This document shows, piece after piece, positions 13,109 through 27,710 of a DNA stretch of 64,000 bases (position 1 is its first letter; each line of letters begins with the position of its first letter). Below the pieces are notes generated by a model, which searched no databases, was not told the origin of the DNA, and saw only the letters and a program-made list of their open reading frames with translations. Origin of the DNA: Hippophae tibetana. Taxonomy: Eukaryota; Streptophyta; Magnoliopsida; Rosales; Elaeagnaceae. The DNA lies in contig CM072803.1 of assembly GCA_037013495.1 (NCBI GenBank), forward strand, positions 19,055,501 through 19,119,500. The letters run 5' to 3'. Both the position numbers and the translations under genes were made by a program.

Positions 13109-13592
13109 CCTTTAATTATATTATTTATTTAAATCTTTAATTTTTAAGATGATTTATATTATTTTTTTAATTTTAAAGTATGATTAATTAAGTTAAAAAA
13201 TTAAAAATTATATTTTTTTTTATAAAAAAAAAAAACAGAAGCTCACTCCTGCCCCCTCTTTCCCTCGTCCTTCTTACTTTTTCTTTTTCTTTTCTCTCTC
13301 TAATTTCTTCTCATTCATTTTCTCTCAATTTTATTTTTATTAATAAAATAAGGATAAAAAAAATAAAAAGAGTGAAATGGAGAGAGATATAGAGAAAGAG
13401 TAGAGGAGATAGAGATGATAAACTTTTGTTGTTATTTTTTAATTTTTTTTATTAATTAAATATATTATTTTCATTTTATCTTTAAAAAATCACATTTTTT
13501 TAAATTTTTTAAATTAATTGATAATATTTTTAAATTAAAAAACTAATGTAACTTAAAAGTTATAGAAGTAAAAGATATAAATCACTTAATTA
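13109..13592. repeat. Foldback or MITE-like inverted repeat with pyrimidine/purine arms
   Basis: The left end (from about 13109, CTTTAATTATATTATTTATT) pairs imperfectly with the reverse complement of the right end (CTTATAATTAAGTGATTTAT, ending about 13592). Inside, a C/T-rich arm at about 13230-13325 faces a G/A-rich arm at about 13370-13420, around a short AT loop near 13340. The whole block could fold into a hairpin of nearly 500 bases. This architecture fits a foldback transposon or miniature inverted-repeat element. No transposase frame is present and I could not fix a target-site duplication. Confidence 0.5.
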
Positions 13593-13599
13593 TAAGACT

Positions 13600-16500
13600 A
13601 AAATGATCATGCATTTAATGATATCTTTCTAATTAAAAAGTAAAAAATAAAAAAATTGGGTTGGATGGATAGAAAGGGTTTTTTATTTTGCGTTTGGAAT
13701 CATAAAAAAAATTTACTTTGAATTTCTTAGTAATAAATAAAATTATTTTTTTTTGTTAAAAAAAGCAAAGTCAATAATGTTTTATTAAAGTAAGATTCTG
13801 ATGGAAAATTGGGGTTTATATTTAAATGATTGAGGTTTTGATTCTATAAAAACTAAAATGGAAGCAATGTTTAAATAGGGACATAGTTGAAGGAAAAAAA
13901 TCATAAATATTAATTAAATATGTTAATTAAACATATTATCCAAATTGTTATATTGTATCCCTTTTGTATTTAAATCTTGTACTAGAATTTTAATTACAAG
14001 TTTTTAAGTAGTAAATATAATTATTTAAAAAAAATTGCACTTTTCCTTTAAATTACTTAATTATTTAATATAAAAAAATCCTTCTATCCCTCTTTTTTAT
14101 TTAAGATGTTCAAATTCACATTCTTTTAATATCCACATGTAACATATTTCATCCTACCAACTTATGTAGACAAATTATGGTTGGAAATTAAGAAGAGAGT
14201 TAAGTTTTGAGTTTTTGACTTTTGATTATGATTTTTCCTTTGTAAAAATAGTAAATAAATAGAACTACTATGATGATTTTAGATAATTTAATTTATATGA
14301 GAAATTAATTTATAGACCATTTAAACACCTTTTTAAAATTTAAAAAAAATTCAAAAATATAATTTTAAACCAACACAATAAAATGTACTAATTAAAGAGC
14401 TACAAAACAAAGAATCTCCTCATGCTTTGAAATTTGTCATATTATAATAGATGTGTTTGGTAGTCTTGGGCATGCATGCATCATATATAGAAACTTGATA
14501 TAGAATAATTCTAAAAAAAATAAAAATTATGGTGAGTCTTCTGCCATTATTTTATTTAGAAATGCCAGTATATATGTTTAGTTAGAAGACAAAAGAATTA
14601 AATTTTATAAATACAACATGTTGAAAAAATTGAGCATCATTAATAAATTATCTATATTTACTAATATATCCCAGGGAAGGCCATTTCAAACATATTATTT
14701 GTTCATCCCATCATTTTTTTTATTTCCCCATACAAACACGTAACCAACCGTTATAATCTGTACACCCATGTGCACAGATTTTAGTAGTCTTCCTCTTATA
14801 TTTTCAAATCATTATTAAAAAATAAAAATTATTTGTCCCTTAGTCTTGAATTTCTATTTTCTTCTTGGCTATTGATTATAAAATGTGCGTCTACATTAAG
14901 ACGACTCTATATTAAGGAAGACTTTTACATGAAACAAGTTTATGCATGATTTAAAAGAATTTTTATTTTATTTTATTACTTTACGTGAATGTATTTGATT
15001 GCATATAAATGATTACGCATCATCGTAAATACTAATAATATTTTCTTAAAATTATCAAAACACACCAAATACTTATTTACTTGACTCGTATAATTTTTTT
15101 TTCCATATTAAAATGTTGCCGGTGCAAAAAGTATTAGAATAAAGTTTATTTCTTTTTATATATATAAAAAGTAGAAGATTTTATTTAAAAGAAAAATCTA
15201 CATTTTCATTTCTTATTGTAAAAATGATACCTAAATAATGTATTTATGTTTATAGTATTTAGTTCTATTGTTATGGAAAACAATGACAGCGTAAAAATAA
15301 AGGTGATTTTTTTATTTTTTTAATTATATTAGATAAAAATTATTATAACTGAAATAAATTATAACTGAAATAAACGAAGAAAAATTAAAACAAAAATAGA
15401 AAACAAATAAATAAAAATATAAAAAATAATTATTTATCCTTATTATTTTTTATAACAATAAGAAAAAAATGTTACAAAAAATAAATATTAAAGAGCAAAC
15501 GATATATTATGATTTGAAATTGGTAAGAGTTACAAGATTTTTCATGTCATACTACAACAAAAACTTAAAGCTTTAAATTATGGTATTATAATTTATAAAA
15601 TAAATTATCTAAACAATAAGTTAATAGAGTATTAAAATTATACATAAATAAATTAATTGATAAACTAAAAGTTTATCTAAACAAAAAGAAAAGTTAAACC
15701 AATCATAATTTTGAGAGGAAGATTATATTTTGCTTACTTTTGTCTAGTAACTTCATTTATTTTTGGTTTGGTGTAAGTTATTGTTTGAGAGTTATATGAG
15801 TATTGGAGACTTGATTTTGATTGGGTTTTTACTATTATCATTTATAATTTTTATTTGATTATTAATTAATAGATTTTTTGGGTGTGTTATATGAGTTATT
15901 GTTTGGATAGCTGGTCCATTTGAGTAACTAAGTTTGATGCAAACCAGTTTGAGTTACAAATAGTCCTGTTATTTGTAATACAAGTTTGGTAAATGGTTGG
16001 TTCAACATTTATCCAAGGCCTGTATTCTATTTTATTTTGTTTTTAAGTATTTTTATGTTTTTAAAAACTAAAATATTATCCAAAAATAAGTTAAATGGGT
16101 CGGTATCACTTACATGTGGGTAATATTCGAACCAAATTCAAAAATAATTAAAGATTCAATTTAATTCATAATATGTGCCAACTCAAATCAATTATGATAC
16201 AATTCAAACCAATTCATTGTCATTCTTAGTTGTTGTTTTCCTTCTTTTAATGAACTCTTTGAGTTTTGAAATTATATCTAACGTCTACCTAAGTTCTTTT
16301 AAGACAGTATTAATTAATTTTTTTTAATATAGTGTATATGTTAGGAAAGTACATTCCTTAATATTACACAAGTGATTTTTTTGTTTAAGCTTCTTAACTT
16401 AAGCTTCTTTTTTTAAATTTAAAATAAAATATAAGTGCAAGATATATATGATTAAATATAAGGTATATATTTTTGTCCAAAATTATTTTAGTAGTAATTT

Positions 16501-17356
16501 AAATTTTATATATAAATATAAATAGATATATATATATAGTTAATTATATATATATATATATATAAATACATATATGATGGAGAACTCAACGGTGATAATT
16601 AAATTCTTAAATAAAAGTACTCAAAAATATAAAATACAATTAGGGTACTTTTGCTTACGCTTTTGTGACCACGTAGGAACGCTTAATTAGAAAGGATTAC
16701 TAATGAAATTGATAGATTAATATGAACCGAACATAGATAACTTCATATACTAAACCTCTCCTTTTTGGAGGCTAACATTTATAAATTAAATAAATAGATC
16801 ATACACATATTTATAAGATATGTGCATGTGAACCAAATTATTGATCGTCTTAGTTGGGGCCCTGTAATCACCTAAGAATCAAAAGGGATGGAAAAGAACA
16901 AAAAGCATTTCTTTAATATGGAAGACTTTGAGAGATAATTAGATGGCCAAAACGTAGTCTCAATTAAGTTTTGATTAATTTGTATACAGGTATTTTAAAA
17001 AAAAATCAAGTTGAAAAGAAATGGATTATTTTAATTTGGAATCTTGTGTATGTGATCTCCATACCATTATAGGGAAAAGATCATATTGTCAATGGATTGT
17101 TAATTGAAATCAATGTGAATAATGATCATGCTTATGATAAGAGTGGTTGATAATCATAATAATGGAGAAATATCTAAAATATATGTGGGATGAATTTTGC
17201 AAGCAATATAACTTGAGTTAGACCTATATTCACTATGAAAATCTAAATCATTTACAAACCTTTGTGTAACCATTTTAGTAAATTTTCATGACCAAAAAGT
17301 AAGGTTAACTTAAAATATATTATGAATTTTCACAAAACTCGTTAATATATTAAATT

Positions 17357-17387
<31 letters not shown>

Positions 17388-19440
17388 GAAAAATGGTATA
17401 ACAATTTCGTTATATTTAATGAAATTATATTTTAATCTCGTAACTAATGGGTATGACAAAATCTAAAAATAATAATATAAATCCATTACATTTACAAAAA
17501 ATAGGATAATATAAATTTATTATCTTTATAAAATTTATATCTATAATTTTTTTTTTGTAAAATTAAAAGACAAGTGTTACCTTATCAAATAAATATGTAT
17601 CTAAAGTATATTTTTATTAAATATAATGATATTTACAACACTTAATCCTATATATAATTATAACTTTATAAACAAATTTTAACTCACTTAATTTAAGTGT
17701 GTTGTTTTAATGGGAAAGTTGTTAGCATCAATTACAATGAATTGAAAGTTAAGTCAAATAAGATTTTTGTATAAAATTATAGCTATTGATAATATCTCTA
17801 CAATGATATATCAGTGGTTAAGATAGAGAGACTTTTGTAATTATCTAAGATGTTGTGGCTTCGAGCATCATGTAAATATTATGCATAATTTATAAATATT
17901 TTTTTTTCTCAAAATAGAGTGATTTAAGTGATAAATTTAAAAATCTACTTAGCCATGATGGAGGGGGAAAACTAGCTAGAGAAGTCTTTGACATAAACCT
18001 ATTTACAAATACTTTTAACGAGTAAAGAAAAAATCTATTACATATGGTTTAGACAAAGATGTGTAATATGGACATCATGATATTTTTTAAAATTATTACA
18101 TTTTAATTACTTTAGTGTTACATTTTTTAACTCTTTAATAATTTATATTCAATTTTGATTTTTTGGATCATTATATTATTTAAAAAAAGAAAAACTTTGG
18201 TTGCATCGATCCTTATTAATATAAGATTGATATATGTTTGAACCAAGAAAAAAAGATTTAATAAATCAAAAAAAAATAACTAAAATCATCATAAATGATT
18301 CAATTATTTAACTAATTTTACTTTTAACATTACAATTTTAAAAAACATATACTTGTTTTCTTACAACACTAAAAAACATTAATTTATTTATGTTATAATA
18401 AAAATAAATATATATTTTTTCTTTAATAAGGAGTTAAAATTGAAATTTCATATATGAAAAGGATTATAATATACAATTAAACCTTAAAATCATAGTAATT
18501 GACTTAAAATAATTTAAGTGTATAGAAATATAAGAATTTAATTACATTATTTTATGAAAAATAAAGTAACTCAATTGTATTTTTTCCTATGTAATATTAT
18601 ATTAAAATTTGGCTCAACCGAATTTTTTAAAATTAATATTTCAAGGACTGAAATTATAATTCCCTATATTTATTTAGATCAAATATATTTTGGTGTCCTT
18701 TAATCGTCGACAAAACAAATACTTTGGTGTGATATTAACAATGAGTTTTATGTAGAAAGGAGTATCGATCATATGAATGCTTGAAGATTTGATCTTGGAG
18801 ACTATTCCATAGAGGAGATGAGGAATTATGTACGGGAATAGACACCACTTAATACATGTTGATTTAACTGCATCACATCGCATAACCACTTCATAATATT
18901 ATATATATATATTTTAGCTTTATTTCTCTATCAACAGATATACAGAGAAAAATAGCGAGGTCGTACAAAGAGAGATGAAACATTCAACTATAATTATGAA
19001 AATTATACAAGTAAATAAGAGGTAAAATACAATAATCTTCATAAAAAAATATTAAATTTATTTATTTATTTATTAAAAATAAAAATAAAATAAATATATT
19101 AAAATCTAAAATATAAGATATAAAAATTTGATAATTTTATTAAAATACACTATCATATCATAGAATTGATAAGAATTATAGTGAACTAATTACAATTTAA
19201 ATCTAACAATTTCATGTCAAATTAGAAAATAAACCAAGAAGTTTGATTTATAGCATTATAATTTATAATAAAAACTACATAAATTTAATAAAATATTAAA
19301 ATAATATATATTAATTAAATTAATGAACTAAAAGTTAATATAAATAAATAAGAAGTTCAATCAAACACATCAAATTTATGAGTATTAAAACTAAAATTAA
19401 AATTAATTAATTAAAAATATAAAAATATAAGATATAATTT
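13600..19440. other. AT-rich intergenic DNA, no gene seen
   Basis: Nearly six kilobases of AT-rich sequence with stops in all frames and microsatellites, including an (AT)n tract near 16545-16563 and another near 17372-17388. Short open frames such as 18674-18889 on the minus strand have no recognisable domain. No tRNA, rRNA or conserved exon was identified. Confidence 0.5.
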
Positions 19441-19447
19441 GAAAGAG

Positions 19448-21860
19448 TGTGACACCCAATATACAACTAAAGTAAGGATACAAAATATAAACTTAAATTG
19501 TACTAGTAATAATAGATCGTACACAATAATAAATATAACGAGGTGAATCCACATAGAACCTTTGTCTATGTGATAAAATCTATGTGTTACTTATGCTAAC
19601 CACTTGATAACAAACAATTATTTAAAATAATAAACAAATATAAATTGACAAAAATATAAATGTAAATATCTCTATCAGTTGAAATCACATTGTCCTTATT
19701 ACCTATTATTTCCCTTCTTACATGTGCCTCTACATTTACTTTATCAAACAAAAGAATTGAACAACGCCAACACCATATAGAGCAACGTGATTGGTAACTA
19801 ATGATTAGTAATGTGTGAAACATTTTAACTACAACAACCAAAAAACATTGTATTAGGAATATAAGATATTACTAAGCCTAATCCAAAAGCATAGTTTTGT
19901 TCACAGTCAAATGGTATAATAAAATTAAGTCCTCATCACTTAAAAATGTTATTTTACTCTCACAAAAACGTATCATAAATATTGAAATACATTAAAAGTT
20001 ATTTGTGAAACAGAATCATAAATCAGTGAAAAATTTGGTAGAATTTCTTTATATTTTTCTTGACTAAAGAAGACAAAAGATGAAAGAATATTTATTAAAA
20101 AAGTTTAGCCATTTAGTGACCGTCGTAGACCCTCGTCGACTACTTGTCGAAACCTCGCCGAGGGGTCAACGAGAGGTCCTTCGAGGCACCAAAAAATGTG
20201 ATTTTTTGTTTTAAAAGTTTTGAATAATTTTCATAAATACCCGCAGACTCAATGAAACAAAAAGCACAATACTCAACTTAGCATGCATAATACAAAACCC
20301 AACCCCATGTTGTGTGTAACTATGCTCACATACAAAGTATAATTAATTATGTGCATATGTGTATTGTTGATTATTAGTAAGTAACCTTTAACAAAAAAAG
20401 ACAAATACAATAAGTAAAATAAACAGACTCTGTATTTTACATACGGTATAAACTAGGTGGCAAGTATCCACTCACCCAACCAAAACAGGCATTTACTACA
20501 TAGCCAGGGATATAGGATGGTGTCAATTATACTATTCTATGATCTAACCCATGCTTGGATCAAACTTACATGGTAGACCAAACTAGTAAATTCCAAACAT
20601 AGAGGAATAAGAAGATAGCATATATTCAACATTTCAAATGGTGTCAACCCAAGATTATCCTTAGACTTGCACCTAGAAACACTCGAGGAAAAAAATTCCT
20701 TAAGAGTTTTGAAAAACTTCTAAGTGTTCCAAAGAGCAACCTTTTACGAAGTAGATCATCCAACACTTATAGAGTTTTTGTTATTGTTCCATAAAATTTC
20801 AGGAGTCAGACTCAACTAAATCAATATAGGAAAAATTAGATAAATAGTACTAACCAAGTAAACCAACCAAGTAGAGCATCTAGGTAAAGCAGTCAAGCAT
20901 CACTCCAAAATAATAAAGATTCATATCAAGGATCCAATCGACTTGAAAACTAGCCGACCAAGAACTCGATGGACCAATGACTAGTTGAACAGCCAACTAA
21001 CCAACCAACCAATTGATCATCTAACTATCCAGCCAGCCACAGTTAGCATTGTCAAAAATCTATTTCAATCATATCTCAATATCTATAAATTGTACCATAT
21101 ATTCGAGAAAATCACTAGAAAGCTTATCATATGATCTACTACCACTAAAATTTAGGCTCGATCGAACTTAGAATGCGCCTCCAGTAACCATATGAAAATG
21201 GCTGCAAAATCCTTAATTCTAGTCAACAAAATCTGGCATGTGAGAATATTGCATAAATGGACCCAATTCAGTGTGATTTGGTTCAATTCTCGAAGATCTC
21301 AGACTGGTTCCAAGATTCTCACACTAAAAGGCTTCTAACCAGTCAAATACTCAATAAGATGGCCAATCAATTAGTCAATTAATTAACTAAAAAAGTCCAC
21401 ATATCTCTACTTTACAATGACGATTGGCCCTTACAACTTTGATTGCTCGTATCTCCCAATCTAAAAATCAGATGCAAGTAATAGACATACTACTAGAAAG
21501 ATGGTGATCCCTAAACTTGTTATCATTCTAATCAAACTAAGGTATCAACTACATAACTTTTGAAAAATTAGCAACTACATTGACCTTCTTGCATAGCGTG
21601 ATTGCATGATTAGACCTCTTTTTTTACCAAAGATACAAAATAGGCCTAGGGTTGATGTTAAAAGATTTGTGTCAAGTATGTGGAACGAAGTATCATTGTT
21701 CTACATCATGACTTAACAGGTCAATTATCAACTATCAACATATAATTAACATTCAACCATCAGATGGTTTACATATTGGTTTAAATCAAATCAAAAATCA
21801 TCTTTAGAAAATACACTCCTATCAAAAATCATCTTTAGAAAATACTCTCCTATAATGACA
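19448..21860. mobile_element. Possible retroelement-derived block, distinct base composition
   Basis: From about 19448 the sequence is less AT-rich than its surroundings and starts TGTGACACCC, which resembles the 5' end of some plant gypsy LTRs. A sharply GC-rich patch (about 20120-20190, with repeated TCG-containing words) and CCAACCAA-type short repeats (about 20860-21040) lie inside. There is no coding frame. A small tandem duplication (31 bp, about 21790-21851) lies near the right end. The block could be a solo LTR or a fragment, but I found no matching terminal dinucleotide plus target duplication, so this is tentative. Confidence 0.3.
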
Positions 21861-23940
21861 ATTATTCTTGAATTAAATATATTATTTAATTCAATATATG
21901 TTATATATTTTTCTTTACTAAGCCCGAATTTTTTATGTCAATTACATTAAAATTAACTTAAAGATAAAAGTGAATTTCACACCATTCGGTGTCATTGTCC
22001 CTTATTTTACAGGATCTTAACCCAAAGAAAGCGAAGAACACTAGCGACAAAAATACACTTCAATAGTATATAAAAAAAATTGATTAATCTAAATTTTAAA
22101 TTATTTAACTAAATAATAAGATTATTAATTTGTCAATTTAATAAAAGTATAGTACTATATGCACCAAAAACTTGTACATAGCAAGCTCGCAGTTGGTAAA
22201 CTCCCACTTAAATATTTCACGGCATCAAAGCACCAAATGTTTTTGTATTGTAATCTGTAAACTTTTTATCTTACATATATAAATAATCTAGTTATTAAAT
22301 TAGTTTTATTTTTATCTCTTTAATGAAAAAAATAAATATATTTTTTATATAAAATTAAAATTAAAATTTTAAATATAAAAAATATTATATCATGCCATTA
22401 TTTTTTTTTAAATTTCCAGAACTTAGAAGCATGATGCATGTAATAGATTTAAGAACTTTAAGAATAGTAATTCTCAATTACTAGTTACAAGCAAAATAAA
22501 AAATTGATTAATCTTTTTACTTTCACATGAAAGGTGTCGGTCACTTTCAGACTAAATCACAAGCAAAAGAAGCCACAAATTTCGACGAAAGGTAGAACTG
22601 TGACCTTTAACTTCACGGGGCATAGTCATTTTCCAAATCATAATAGCATTTTGATTTGTTGATTTTCATAGTTTCTCTCTCTTTCTCAACTTTGATAGAA
22701 AATATGCGGTTCCATATGACAAACTACTTATAAAATATTATTTGTTATTTCTGTTTTTTTCTTGTGTCGAAAATACGTGTAATTTTCTAAATATTTTTCA
22801 AAAATTATAAAAAATAATATTCTTTAAAATTTATAAAAACAAAAAATAACACTAAATAAAATCTAATTAAAGTGTGTTTAATGTAAAATAATATACTATT
22901 TTTTTCTAAAAATATATTAATTTTATATAAAAAAATATTATTTTTATGATTATAAATTTTAAAAATATTATTTTATTTTTACCAACTCTTTGATGCATGC
23001 ATGTAAATACTTCCAATGATGTTAATATTACCTTCGTACCCATAATTATAGGAGATAATGATAAATAACACTACAATCTCTCCATTAAATTTGTTATAAT
23101 CATTGTTCATCATTGATTTAAAATTTTAGATACTTGACACATTCAATTTTTTGAAATACTTCAATAATATAATTTTAAATAACTATTTTTTTTAAATTAG
23201 TTTCTCAATAATTTATAATATTATATTAAAGTTTTAGATCTTCTATCCAAATCTTATTAATTTTAATTGTTAAATTTTAAGTATTTTATGTGTATGATGT
23301 ATAACTTGTGAGGATAACAAATATATAAAATAATTGTTAACTTTCTCAATAATTTCTAACAAATATCCATAATCAAACTTAAATATTTGTTTTGGAATTA
23401 TATGTGTTTACTTATGACATAATTACCTTCCTCAGATTTTTGTAACATTAATATACTTAAAGATTTATAGTGGGTAACATAGAAAAATAGGATGTTTAAT
23501 GCAATATTTTAGGGCATCATGTGGACAAAATATAATTTAACAGTATAAAATTTATTTAAATATGTTGAAAGTGTGAGGTTCAAATCTCAATTACAGTAAG
23601 TTGAATTGTATAAAAATATTAGTTGCCTGGTATTTTAACGGAAAACAGATTTGAAAATGAGATTTCTTGGCCCTAAAATATTAATAATCGAATTCTTAAT
23701 TGAGTGAAAATATTTTTGAGGTCAAACATCTTTAAAAGTATTTTGATACATTTAAAATCACCTACAACTAAAACAAAAGTAGTTCTAAACAAATTGAGAA
23801 GTCACTATTATGTTTCAACTTTTTCATTGTAAATTAAACTACATAAAACATCAAACGGTTGGTGAAAACTTTGTATAATGTAATTCAAAATAGAATTTTG
23901 TTCTTTAACTTCTACCCTATAGTCTAAAGAAATTTTAATT
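21861..23940. other. AT-rich intergenic DNA, no gene seen
   Basis: Low-complexity AT-rich sequence. No coding frame, RNA gene or bounded repeat was recognised. Confidence 0.5.
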
Positions 23941-23949
23941 TTAACCTTG

Positions 23950-24960
23950 CCTATTGTAGGGAAAACCTTTGTGTGGAACGAGATTATAATAATTGTAAGG
24001 ATTATGAGTGTTAATTATTTTCGTGAATAAAATATTTATCTGTAAACTTATTTTTAGGTCTACAAGTGTATCAAGAAAAATCGAACAAATATTTGAGTTT
24101 CAAATAATCGTATATGTTCATAAATCTGAAATTATTTTTGTATTAAAATATAGAATAAGATATATCCTAAATTATAGGATAAAATTTAGCCTAAAAGATA
24201 GCATAAAATATACTTTAAAATAACTATTTTTTAAATAAGAGTCTTCTTAACTAATGAGTCTACTTTAAAAGAACTCTTCTTTAAATAAGAATTTTCTTAA
24301 TTAATGAGTATTACTAATCATATTTGTAATAAAAAATATATTTATCAATTGCATACAAGTCTTCTTAATTAGTGAGTGTTACTATTATTAATCCTACTTG
24401 TAATATAAAAGATATTTATTAATTACATATGATTAAGAGTTTTAATTTTTCTTATAAATAAAACTCATTGCTACTTGTTTCAATAAAACACATAAGAACA
24501 TTATTATATTCTTCTTAATTTCTCTCTCTTATTTTACAAATATAAAATCATAATTCTTTAGACTTCTTTATTTAGTTAATCTATCAAATATTGATGGTTA
24601 TATTTGATTTGATTATTAATCTTTAAAGAAACTATTTTTATTGAATTTATGTTGATCTTTTTGCTCTAGGATTTACTAGTTGATTTGATTTAAGTGACAT
24701 ATTTTTTGAATTATTTAGTTATGATTATTTATTATTAAATTTATTCTAGAACACACACGTGTACTTGTGTTTTGTGCTAACCATTTTGTAGTTAATTTGG
24801 GAACTTATCTGATTGACGAGAATCTTATTAGAACGTTGGTCTGGAAACCGCTTATGCTAATATTGGAAACTATGAAAACAAAGCAAAAGTTTGTAAGTAA
24901 GGTGCATTGGGGTAGTATTCTATAGAGAGTATCATAAGACCGAGTTTGTACTTAAACATT
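23950..24960 (+). mobile_element. Possible LTR fragment with internal short tandem repeats
   Basis: The segment contains a TATAAATAAA-like box at about 24455-24466, followed by CAATAAAACACATAAGAACA, a layout like the U3-R junction of a copia LTR. Upstream, 24205-24302 holds two diverged copies of a ~50-bp unit (ACTTTAAAA..TTTAAATAAGA..CTTCTTAA.TAATGAGT). A related TCTTCTTAATTAGTGAGTGTTACTA block appears at about 24360. No partner LTR or internal domain was found, so this may be a solo LTR, and the borders are uncertain. Confidence 0.35.
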
Positions 24961-27700
24961 TGTTTTTCATAGTAAAACATTAGATTGTCCGATGGTTTTT
25001 TTCTTAGATCATAATTGTGACTTAGGTTTATAATTTATGAAAAACAAAATTTATCGTGTGTTATTCTTTTATTTTTGCATTTTATTTTTTTTATTTTCGT
25101 ATTTTATTCGTATATGTGATTGTATATATCTAGCCTATTTATTTAGATTATTAAATTATAAATTGATAAAAATTTAAAATAACATATTCATCCTTCTCAG
25201 TTAATTAGGTCCATAATTTATAAAATTTTAATAATATCCATAAATTTATGTTTGTTAATGTACCTTATTTAATGTCATCATAATAGCTCAATATTTTCCA
25301 TTCATAGGTTTAAATGTAAAGGTTTTCTTCAATAGAATAGTAATTTATGATGAGAACTTCTATACAAGAGTTTTTTATTTTTTTAAAAATAATATTTAGA
25401 TATGTAATTATATTTTATTATAATTTTATTTTATTATTATTAAAAAATGATAATATAAATACAAAGTTAATTTTCATTTGTATTATACAAATGTTGTTAT
25501 TAGTTGAAAATATTAATTTAAAATAAATAATAAATTTTATATTTATTATTATGCAATCACTTTTTAATAACTGTACGATAAAAATGTTTTAAAAAATATA
25601 AAACTTATATGTCGCGTTTAAAATAAATATGAAACTGTATAATAACTCGCTATTTATTATAAGCTTGACTAATATGACATAGACATGTTAATTAAGACAA
25701 CCTATTTCTTTGTAACTCCTAACAAACAACTCAATTACAAAAAGAAAAATTATCCCGAGATTATTTTAATTTTATTAAAGTTGGTATGTAATTTTATAGA
25801 TTATAAAATATATTATTTATTATTATTAATAATAATAAAAAATATACTAATTATATTAAGGATTTTTTATATTTATAGTGATTATTTTATTACTAATTTC
25901 AATAATAAAATAATATTCCAAAAAATATCAGACATCACACTTTTTTCATAAACAGAATATTAAAAATCTAATTTTGTAACCTAAAAAACTAACTAATACT
26001 TATTATTTAAGCAAAATAACAAATTTAACCCTATACCCGTAAGAAAATAGTACAATTGAAATTTGTCCCATTTAAATTAATGTAATAGTTCTATATTGTT
26101 TTTTAATCGTTCATACGATTTTGTTCATTAATTGTTCTCATTTTTTTAACCAAAAAAAATTGTACATTTATTTTATCATAAACAACTAAAAATGATTTAA
26201 AACATCCTAAGATTAAAAACCTGAATCTGATCGTTATTTTCTTTTCCCTTTCCTCATTTTCTTAAAAGCCAAACATCTTAAATTAAGCCAATATATATGT
26301 CAAACCATTTTCTTCATTGATATTTTTATTACCAACTATAAAATAATTTAAAAAAAAAAAACAAATCACAGAATTCAATTAAAAAAATTTAACATAAAAT
26401 GTGAATTTAGCCTAGATTTTTACTTCCTTTTCTCCATTTTCTTAGAAACCATACAACTCATAATGAAAGCCAATAATATTTCCAGAAGCCACAGGAAAAT
26501 AAAAAATAGAAAATCCTAATTTCTTTCCCCATATGTTCTTATCAAGTATCAACCAATTCTAGCATATTAATATTGTATTGGATTTTGAATTAGAAAGTAG
26601 TTGTATTAACTACCTCCGTGGAAAGAGATGAAAATCCCAACATCTCATAATACCTATATTAATTTTTTATTTTTTTTTAAAGTCAAAAGTTTATTTAACC
26701 TTAGGATTTCTTTTGATTTTTTATAAACAAAAGTTAATAATAATAATGTTTGGAATTGATTTTATTTATAAAGAAAAAATTTAAAGACAAGTTAAGTTGA
26801 TCGATAGAATGTGTGAATCTCACAAAAAATTCATATATTTATAAAACATTTTTCATACAGGTATCATTTACATCATAAATACACATATTTACGTGTTAGA
26901 TGAATAAAATTAACATAAAGTATAACATATAATAGATTGAGATTAACCTTAATTTGGATTGATTGTTGAGCTCGGATTTATATTGAATTCTGATTGCATT
27001 GAGTTCGGGACATTTTATCTTTCATTTCGAATTGGTAACTTGATTTGGACGATTTTTAAGTATCGAACATTATATCGGTCCAAATATCTAAACAAATAAT
27101 AATAATAAATAAATAATGGAAAACTAATGAATTTGTCAACATGATCTCATAACATTCCATGTCAAGCCCGTCCTAAATTAAAAGGGACGAGACAGGCTAG
27201 AACACTTAATTTACCGGGATGTATTATCTTGCAAGTGGTTGGCACGCCCCCACGCTAGGATAATTTTTTCTAGAGGTACGTATTTTCTTAGAGATATGGG
27301 AAGAAAACAAAAAAAAAATGATAAGAGTGAGAAGGGAATGGAATTGACCATACATATGTGAATCTAAGGTTGTAAATCTATATCATTATTAAGACTATCA
27401 ATTTTTCAGTACTCTCAACACCTTTGAAAAAATAAAAATAAAAATTCTCACCTTACATGTCCAATATGGCAAAGGAAAATTTTACTTACATCGAAACCTA
27501 CAAAACCTACAAGTACATATGTATTTGGAGGTTTTATGATATGTAATAAGAAACAAGAATTATAATATGGAAATTTCTTATTGAATATAGCTTTAAAGCT
27601 ATATAGACTTTTCGGAGTCATGTTGGAGGCCACGGAACTTTGCTATAAAGCCGAGAAACATTTTAATAGCCTACAGTTGAAAGTCTCTATCAATGATAAG
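24961..27700. other. AT-rich intergenic DNA, no gene seen
   Basis: No recognisable product in any frame. A small, less AT-rich patch at about 27165-27260 contains short complementary words (AAGCCCGTC, GACGAGACAGGC) but does not fold as a tRNA by eye. Open frames such as 25685-25951 are low-complexity AT translations. Confidence 0.5.
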
Positions 27701-27710
27701 GCCCAAAATT

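Noticed and set aside
27165..27260. A possible tRNA or structured RNA in a locally GC-richer patch
   Set aside because: No cloverleaf with acceptor, anticodon and T-loop signatures could be assembled. The complementary words are short and could be chance.
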